Of a stretch of 64,000 bases of DNA, positions 60,282 to 64,000 are shown in pieces (within the stretch, counting starts at the first letter, position 1; each line of letters starts with the position of its first letter). A program made the position numbers and the translations under genes. The notes under the pieces are model-generated. The model saw nothing but the letters and a program-made list of their open reading frames with translations, did not search any database and was not told the DNA's origin. The stretch comes from Melanocharis versteri (lineage: Eukaryota > Chordata > Aves > Passeriformes > Melanocharitidae). The stretch is taken from the NCBI GenBank assembly GCA_013397845.1, contig VZTG01008995.1, positions 251,107 to 315,106 of the forward strand, in the 5' to 3' direction.

Positions 60282-61764
60282 ATGTCCCTAGCATCTTCAG
60301 TGGTGACCAGATTGGAATGCTTGATCCCCATCAAACCCTCTTTGGACCTCATGAGTCGGGCCAGTGTTGGAATCTAAAAGAAGATAGCAAGGAAATAAAT
60401 GAACTTACGGACCAATTTGCACCTTTCATTGGTGTATTTGGCAGCACAAAGGAAACCTTTAAGAATGGAAACTTTCCTGGTACCTTTTTTCGTTTCCCAC
60501 TTCGTCTGCAGCCTTCCCAACTGAGCAGCAACGTTTACGACAAACAGAAGGTTTTGGAGCTGTTTGAATCCTTCAGAGCAGATGCGGACACAGTATTGCT
60601 TTTCCTGAAGAGCGTTCAGGATGTTTCGTTGCACGTTCGGGAAGCTGATGGAACGGAGAGGCTGGTTTTTAGAGTAACCGCCAGTGAGAACAAGGCCTTG
60701 AAACATGAAAGACCCAATTCTATCAAAATCCTGGGAACTGCAATAAATCAGTATTGTAAGGGAGTTCCAAGCAATAGCATAACATGTGTGACATACCATG
60801 TAAATATAGTTGTAGAAGATGAGAGCGTTAAGGACGCACAGAAAACGTCTTGGTTAGTGTGTAATTGTGTGGGTGGTCGAGGAATGTGTACAGAACTGGA
60901 TTGTTTAGCTGATGACTTGAAATTTGTTCCTACTATTGGAATAGCCATGTCTTTAGCAACTAATGAGGAGGAAAATGGAGCTGTAGCAGACTTTTCAGGA
61001 AGAGCATTTTGTTTTCTGCCTTTGCCTCCAGGCGAAGAAAGCAAAACTGGACTTCCAGTTCATGTTAGTGGTTTCTTTGGTCTCACAGACAACAGGAGGA
61101 GTATCAAATGGCGAGAGTTGGATCAGTGGAGAGATCCAGCAGCTTTGTGGAATGATCTTCTTGTGGTAAATATAGTGCCTAAGGCATATACCACCCTTAT
61201 TTTGGAAGCTATCAAACGAATGGAGACTGAGAAGAATTCAGATTTTCCGTTGTCACCTGAAAGAATTTATAGGTTATGGCCTGATGAGAACAAAATCAGG
61301 GTACCCTGGAAACCAATTGTAGTACCTCTCTTTAAAGACCTGCTCCAGCATACAGTTATTTACTCAGTGAGTAATCAGTGGATAAAGGTGGAACAGGTGC
61401 ACTTTTCTGAAATGGATGAGAGTTTGGAGTACACACAGTCTGTTCTCAACTACCTCCAAAATTCAGGGAAGCAGATTGCCAAGGTACCAGCAAATATTGC
61501 TAGTGCAGTGCATCTTACTATTTCTGCTGCTAAAGCTGTGAAAAAAGTGACTCCTGCTGTAGTGCGGCAAGTGCTAAGGAAATCTGGACACAGTGGACCT
61601 GCTGAAGAAAAGCTTCATCTTTTAGAATTTGTGCTTTCTGATGGAGTCTACAGTGAGCTGATTGGACTGGAGCTTTTGCCTTTACAGAATGGGAATTTTA
61701 TTCCTTTTTCCTCCTCTGTGTCAGAACAGGATGTAGTTTACATAACCTCAGAAGAATATCCCAG
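60282..61764 (+). CDS. SACS: Sacsin exon 7: large internal exon of repeat 1
   Basis: Starts in phase 1 after TATACAG and ends two bases into a codon (CCC AG) before donor GTATGC at 61765. The 1,483 bp encode about 494 residues without a stop, beginning DVPSIFSGDQIGMLDPHQ and ending TSEEYP. Recognisable family landmarks are LFGPHESGQCWNLK, GNFPGTFFRFPLRLQ, ESFRADADTVLLFLKS, AFCFLPLPPGEES, GFFGLTDNRRSIKW and LLPLQNGNFIPFSSS. The first part completes the HSP90-like N domain; the DNRRSIKW region resembles the HSP90 middle segment where the gamma-phosphate-contacting Arg lies. An open frame extends 19 bases upstream into the intron, but the acceptor and the match to other sacsins fix the start at 60282. 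Intact. Confidence 0.97.
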
Positions 61765-64000
61765 GTATGCTTAATTTTTGTAATACTGTGGGGTTTTTTT
61801 TTTTAGTTTTTTTTTTAATTTATATGTTAAAACAGAGATTCAGACTGTTCTTTGCTTGTCAACAAACAATGTATGCAGCAGCCTGTATTGTGATGATGTA
61901 ACGCATAGATAGAACTCAATTTTCTGTATACATGTATATGTCTGTGTGCAAATGTCTCATTTGAAAGGTTTGACACCCATTTGCCATTAACCCTTTATAA
62001 AAGAATTGTGTGATCTACACTTTAAGAGAATGCATCAGGATACATTTCAAGTTAATTTTCTTCTGGGAATTACAAATAGGAGGAGATTAGAAACATGCAT
62101 ACTAGGAAGTTCATTAAATTAAGTAATGATAAGAGCTTTTACTAAACTTAAGGCTTGAGATTATGTCTGCCTTTTTTTTTTATCACAACACTTAATTTCA
62201 GTGAGGGGCTTAGTACTAAAAACTAGTTTCAGGAAACAAGCAGATACTGCAATGAGTTGTCTTTTACATCTGCTCTCCCTTTGTTCTTTCCAGTCCCTCT
62301 CCAATTAGTTTTTTTCCTTGCTTATTTCCCAGCTGCATCGGTGCTCCAATTTGGTTCTCATTTCATCAGCCAAAAGATCTTGCACTGACACTGGGGAGGG
62401 GATAGCAAAGAGCAGGCTAGCTGGAATAAATGAGCTTGGGGTCATTGGGGAGAAAGCATGACTACTGCTTTTTATGTCTGTACTGGGTTATGCATGTGTT
62501 AAATACTTGTTCAATCTGGACCATTCTCCACATAATCTCTAAAGACATATGGCTTGAAGTCACTCAGACACACCAGATGTCTTACTGTTTCCCCTTACAG
62601 TGTGCTACTTGCATGTATGTTTATAATGAGCCCTCCTTCTCCTTTGCCTCAGAGTTCTGCTCATTTCCAGACCCTCAACTTGAGAGAATGTGACACTTGG
62701 CCTGTTTCTGTTGCTTTCACTGCTCTGTGGACTGTTTATAAGGGAAGTAGAGGTGGGTTTGAGTGTGCCCATATAGGTTTTATTATGGTAAAAAGTGCTT
62801 CAAGTGAGGTCCTTATTATGTAAATTGTGTTTTGAATATACGTATAGACAGCCAATCTTGAAGAAAAGCAGTTGGATGCAGGTAACTTTTCTTCCCATGT
62901 TTCTTGAAAACAATTTGCATATCTTGAAGCCTGCCGCTGTTCTTTTTCTGCTATATTCTAAACAGAATCACAGAATGGGTCAGGTTGGAAGGGATCACAG
63001 GAGGTCATCTGATTCAACCTCCCTGCTCAAGCAGGGTTATCCTAGAGCATTTGGCACAGTACTGTGTCCAGATGGTTCTTGAGTATCTCTAGTGAGGGAG
63101 TGTCCTCTGGGCACAGCCTCTTTGGGCAATCAGTACTCATACCAGTACTCGGTCACTGCACAGTAAAGAAGTTCTTCCTCGTATTCAGCTGGAACTTCCT
63201 GTGCATCAGTTTCTGCCCGTTGCCTCTTGTCCTATATCCTGTATCCTTGGCACCACAAAAAAGAGCCTGGCTCCATCCTCTTGACACCCTTCCTTCAGAC
63301 ACATATAGATATGGATGAGGTCCCCTCTCAGTTGTCTCCTCTCGAGGCTGATCAGGCCCAGCTCCCTCAGCCTTTCCCTCATAAGAGAGGTGCTCCAATA
63401 CCTTAATCATCTTTGTAGCCCTCTGCTGGACCCACTCCAGGAGCTCCATAAATTTAAATCCCTAATCATAAACCCATAATCTTTCTTGCTCTAAACAATT
63501 CAGGTTATTTATCAGGGGATTAAAACTACTCAGTTCTAGTGTCTAGTGTCTTTTTCTAAAAAAAACCTGTTCCTTAGCATCTATTGTGAGATGATTTATC
63601 TTTTGTTGTTCTTTCCCTCCTTCCAGAAGTTAAGCCAGTATACTAATACAGAAAACATTCCCATGATGAGACTAATGAATTAGAGCCCTGCTTAAGACTA
63701 GTCATAAGTTAAACTTAAGGATACCAGTATTTCTTGTTCAGTTCATGTTCCATTGGTAGTGGACTTGGTTTGATTAGTCTTGTAGAACTGATACAGAAGC
63801 ATATTATAACAGGCATAAATCTCCTTGCTAGCTGTGATAAAACAGAAATTTGAAATAGTAATGCTTTCTTTGCCTCTATTCTTGCCTACATCAAGTACCT
63901 TTAATTCTGATGTTTTAAGTATGATAAATTATGTATGTTAGGTGCTTCAAAACCCTTTCAATTTAGGAGATTGGCTCTTATTCAAATTTGGAGCCTGCTA
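61765..64000 (+). other. SACS intron 7, incomplete at the window edge
   Basis: Starts with donor GTATGC. It holds T-runs near 61790-61817 and an antisense CR1 at 62963-63450. I searched for the continuation of the protein after ...EEYPR and did not find it before 64000, so the next exon lies outside the window. Confidence 0.88.
62963..63450 (-). mobile_element. CR1 LINE 3' fragment, minus orientation, SACS intron 7
   Basis: Inverse CR1: CAGAATCACAGAATGGGTCA, GGTTGGAAGGGATCACAGGA, GGTCATCTGATTCAACCTCC, CCTCTTGTCCTATATCCTGT and CAGCTCCCTCAGCCTTTCCC. The minus frame at 63153-63449 is its decayed ORF2 end. Confidence 0.92.

Larger units (their letters stand above)
49100..64000 (+). other. SACS: SACS gene, 5' part (sacsin), runs off the right edge
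   Basis: This is the gene-level span. Six coding exons on the plus strand translate to a protein clearly matching vertebrate sacsin, a very large (about 4,580 residues in human) co-chaperone linked to HSP70 and to mitochondrial and intermediate-filament organisation. Known domain order in the family is a ubiquitin-like domain, three large sacsin repeats each starting with an HSP90-like ATP-binding fold, an XPCB region, a J domain and a HEPN domain. Only the ubiquitin-like domain and the first part of repeat 1 are in the window. Exon phases join without frameshift from 52118 to 61764. The left end is approximate because the transcription start cannot be read from sequence. Loss of SACS function causes the spastic ataxia ARSACS in people. 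Gene identity is very secure. Confidence 0.97.

Noticed and set aside
60349..61044. Minus-strand frames of 60 to 141 codons inside SACS exon 7
   Set aside because: Shadows of the conserved plus-strand sacsin exon.
1..64000. CRISPR arrays, operons, prophage or other bacterial systems
   Set aside because: Spliced vertebrate gene, CR1 and LTR content show avian nuclear DNA; no spaced short repeats of that kind were seen.

Overview
This looks like nuclear DNA from a bird. CR1 LINE fragments are frequent, many with the typical avian CR1 3' tail, and there are several endogenous-retrovirus LTRs of a type common in birds. The coding exons are short and separated by kilobase-scale introns with GT/AG splice sites. 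The one gene that can be recognised is SACS (sacsin). I cannot name the species from this sequence.

Layout. From about 1 to 48.8 kb no protein-coding gene can be recognised. This part is AT-rich, probably intergenic DNA upstream of SACS. It holds CR1 fragments (about 12.6-13.6, 14.1-15.1, 16.0-16.5, 17.2-17.7, 18.9, 22.0-22.3, 34.1, 37.7-38.3 and 48.0-48.3 kb) and three copies of one LTR family (15.1-15.9 kb on minus, 30.4-30.9 and 41.5-42.1 kb on plus). Two other LTR-like units abut at 20.5-21.2 kb, and there are a few small tandem repeats. A CpG-rich patch with a G-run and a TATA-like string lies at 12.3-12.57 kb, but no gene could be tied to it. In human, TNFRSF19 lies divergently upstream of SACS; none of its coding exons was recognised here.

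From about 48.8 kb a CpG island marks the SACS promoter. SACS runs on the plus strand to the end of the window and beyond. Six coding exons are seen: 49668-49811 (ubiquitin-like domain, cut short by an assembly N), 52118-52205, 55177-55262, 57650-57761, 58842-58988 and 60282-61764. They join in frame, apart from the missing end of the first. Together they encode the ubiquitin-like domain and the first part of the first sacsin repeat, including its HSP90-type ATP-binding fold. This is roughly the first 690 residues of a protein of about 4,580 residues in human; the very large last exon lies outside the window. The start codon appears to be split between the 5' exon (AT, 49169-49170) and exon 2 (G, 49668).

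Assembly quality. Six single N bases occur (14295, 15321, 15510, 49221, 49637, 49812). Five of them sit exactly at the edges of duplicated segments: a 785-bp near-identical tandem copy plus a third partial copy at 13.5-15.5 kb, and a 39-bp direct repeat flanking SACS exon 2. These are most simply read as joining errors rather than biology. I found no convincing undescribed biological system in this window. The points most worth checking are the split start codon, the damaged exon 2, the unassigned CpG-rich patch at 12.4 kb and a few non-coding blocks with internal structure.
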